Positions 62,276 through 64,000 of a stretch of DNA of 64,000 bases are shown in pieces (within the stretch, counting starts at the first letter, position 1; each line of letters begins with the position of its first letter). A program made the translations under genes and the position numbers. This DNA is from Paludibacter sp. Lineage in GTDB: Bacteria > Bacteroidota > Bacteroidia > Bacteroidales > Paludibacteraceae. The DNA lies in the NCBI GenBank assembly GCA_024710005.1, contig JANJVQ010000029.1, positions 62,001 to 126,000 of the forward strand, in the 5' to 3' direction. The notes under the pieces were generated by a model. The model saw only the letters and a list, made by a program, of their open reading frames with translations. It did not search any database and was not told the DNA's origin.

Positions 62276-63190
62276 ATGAAAAAGATTAATCAAACAACGC
62301 TGTTTTTAATCCTGACATTTACCATCAGCTTTTTACTGGCAGGAATATATAAACTTACTGGTGGAGGAAGTCAGGACCGCACCGGATTTATGATTTTAGG
62401 TATAATCTATATGTTTATTCCGACAATTGCTGTGCTGATTGTAAAAAAACTGATTCACCGGGAGAAGATTGCTTCCGAATTAATGATTTCATTTAAAATC
62501 AACAAGTGGTTTTTTGTCGCCTGGTTGATCATACCTGTTCTGGCTTTTCTGACCTTCGGCATCAGTTTATTATTTCCGGATGTGATTTACAGTCCCGATA
62601 TGTCGGGTATGTTCAGTCGTTTCGAATCCATGATGACTCCAGAGCAGGCAGAACAGATGAGAGCTTCCGTAGAATCACTCCCACTACATCCTGTTTGGAT
62701 AACCCTGATGCAGGGCCTGATTGCCGGCATCACTGTCAACGCCATCGCCGGTTTTGGAGAAGAGCTGGGATGGAGAGGATTCCTGTTGAAGCAATTCAAA
62801 GACATGAACTTCATGAAAGCATCCATCCTCATCGGTTTTATCTGGGGTATCTGGCATGCTCCCATGATTTTAATGGGACATAACTATCCCGATCATCCGG
62901 TAGCAGGGGTATTCATGATGACAATTCTGTGTATCTTATTATCAGTCATCCTCTTATACATCACTATAAAATCGAAATCGGTTATTGCCGCAGCCATCAT
63001 GCACGGCACCATGAATGCAACCGCTGGCATATCCATTATGCTGATAGAAGGCGGGAATGATCTGACAGTGGGTATGCCCGGAGTTGCCGGGTTTATTACG
63101 CTGATAATTGCAATTGCTGTTTTGTTTGTGTACGACCGGTATATCAGCAAAGAAAAGATATTAGTAAATAAAATAAGTAAATTCCTGTAA
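62276..63190 (+). CDS. CPBP family intramembrane glutamic endopeptidase
   Basis: The ATG at 62276 (MKKINQTTLFLILTFTIS) replaces the track start inside the response-regulator gene; 304 residues. Multi-pass membrane protein with the CPBP (CAAX protease/bacteriocin-processing) motifs FGEELGWRGFLL (EExxxR), GIWHAPMILMGHNYP and a third conserved His in IMHGTMNA. Members cleave prenylated or peptide pheromone/bacteriocin-type substrates or act as immunity proteins. It starts 12 nt after the regulator gene, so it is probably part of the two-component operon. Confidence 0.9.
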   Translation: MKKINQTTLFLILTFTISFLLAGIYKLTGGGSQDRTGFMILGIIYMFIPTIAVLIVKKLIHREKIASELMISFKINKWFFVAWLIIPVLAFLTFGISLLFPDVIYSPDMSGMFSRFESMMTPEQAEQMRASVESLPLHPVWITLMQGLIAGITVNAIAGFGEELGWRGFLLKQFKDMNFMKASILIGFIWGIWHAPMILMGHNYPDHPVAGVFMMTILCILLSVILLYITIKSKSVIAAAIMHGTMNATAGISIMLIEGGNDLTVGMPGVAGFITLIIAIAVLFVYDRYISKEKILVNKISKFL

Positions 63191-63220
63191 TTAAAAATAG
63201 AATAACAGACAAGTAATATC

Positions 63221-64000
63221 ATGAAGAAAATCCTGTTTTATTATCTATTCAGTATCGTCGGTCTGGCACTTGCCGCACAAGAAACAAGCTACACAACCAA
63301 AAAGGACATTCCTTATTATTCCGAAGAAATATCCCGGAAAGATGCCTATATCCGGGAACGATGCGTATTGGACATCTATTACCCGGAGAATAAGAAGGAT
63401 TATCCGACAGTGGTATGGTTTCATGGTGGAGGACTGACTGGCGGGCAGAAAGAAATTCCGGAGGCGTTAAAGGGAAAAGGCATCGGGATTATTGGTGTCA
63501 ACTACCGGCTTTCACCCAAAGCCAATGTTCAGCAATGCATTGAAGATGCTGCCGCCGCTGTGAGTTGGGTTTTCGAAAACATCACCGCGTTCGGTGGAGA
63601 CTCTTCTTTGATTTTTGTTTCGGGTCATTCTGCCGGAGGCTATCTGACGGCTATGATAGGTCTCGACAAGTCGTGGCTCGGGAAATATGGCAAGCATGCA
63701 GATGATATCGCCGGATTGATACCTTTCAGTGCTCAAACGATAACTCATTTTACGCGCCGTAAGGAGCTTGGCATTCCCGAGAAGCAACCTGTTGTGGATC
63801 AATACGCTCCTCTTTATCATGTTCGTCCCGACGCTCCTCCTCTTTTATTGATTACGGGCGACAGGGAACTTGAATTACTGGGGAGATACGAAGAAAATGC
63901 TTATCTGATGCGGATGATGATGGTGGCAGGGCACAAAGATACAAGGTTATATGAACTTGACGGATATGGGCATGGCATGACAGAACCGGCGTTTCCTCTC
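63221..64000 (+). CDS. Secreted alpha/beta-hydrolase (esterase), cut by window edge
   Basis: Absent from the track because it runs off the right edge; the ATG at 63221 (MKKILFYYLFSIVGLALAAQ) starts a signal peptide and 260 codons are in the window. Esterase/lipase (alpha/beta-hydrolase-3 or feruloyl-esterase-like) with the oxyanion loop VVWFHGGGLTGGQK, the nucleophile elbow VSGHSAGG, an acid in LITGDRELEL and the catalytic His in GYGHGMTEPAF. Only a few C-terminal residues seem to be missing. Starts 30 nt after the CPBP gene. Substrate unknown. Confidence 0.88.
   Translation, partial: MKKILFYYLFSIVGLALAAQETSYTTKKDIPYYSEEISRKDAYIRERCVLDIYYPENKKDYPTVVWFHGGGLTGGQKEIPEALKGKGIGIIGVNYRLSPKANVQQCIEDAAAAVSWVFENITAFGGDSSLIFVSGHSAGGYLTAMIGLDKSWLGKYGKHADDIAGLIPFSAQTITHFTRRKELGIPEKQPVVDQYAPLYHVRPDAPPLLLITGDRELELLGRYEENAYLMRMMMVAGHKDTRLYELDGYGHGMTEPAFPL

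Overview
The window looks like chromosomal DNA of a Bacteroidales-type Bacteroidota. The evidence is a PorU-like type IX secretion sortase, an S46 dipeptidyl-peptidase, many SPI/SPII-exported proteins, TonB-receptor-like barrels, Bacteroidota -7 boxes (TAnnTTTG) ahead of several genes, and the short GC-rich intergenic palindromes common in this phylum. No rRNA, CRISPR array, integrase or phage module was seen.

Layout. 1-5.7 kb: porU fragment, FAH-family hydrolase and rex on the minus strand, divergent from leuS. The leuS gene carries two in-frame inverted-repeat elements, one of which encodes a DUF559 nuclease-like domain. 5.8-14.2 kb: YitT-like membrane protein and surface-glycan genes (flippase and methyltransferase facing a gltX-glycosyltransferase-wecB-glycosyltransferase operon). 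14.6-14.8 kb: two identical tRNA-Val(UAC) genes and a terminator. 14.9-37.2 kb: a dense block of exported proteins of mostly unknown function, many with CsgG/TolB-like, LPP20-like, PEGA, YfaP-like, transglutaminase-like or formylglycine-enzyme-like folds, interrupted by an AbiE-type toxin-antitoxin pair. 37.4-45 kb: S46 peptidase, a barrel protein with a 1009-residue TPR partner, and a NUDIX hydrolase. 45.3-49.3 kb: TPR protein, DedA, AroE, AI-2E-type permease. 49.3-50.7 kb: repeat-rich segment with a 22-bp tandem array, a MITE-like inverted-repeat element, a DUF6994-like gene remnant and a 23-bp tandem array. 50.7-55.2 kb: housekeeping genes (LMW phosphatase, tdk, rsmI, yjjG-like). 55.3-59.8 kb: a barrel receptor, two exported proteins including an HExxHxxGxxH protease, and a TEX264-like GyrI-domain protein. 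60.1-64 kb: LytS/LytTR two-component pair, CPBP protease and a truncated esterase.

The two most unusual signals are these. First, the DUF559 cassette in the leucyl-tRNA synthetase is bounded by a perfect 21-bp inverted repeat and reads through in frame. Second, the 15-37 kb envelope cluster contains several divergent CsgG/LPP20-like exported proteins, and one member ends in a sequence resembling the variable region of a diversity-generating retroelement target. Family assignments come from reading motifs by eye; none was tested by a database search.
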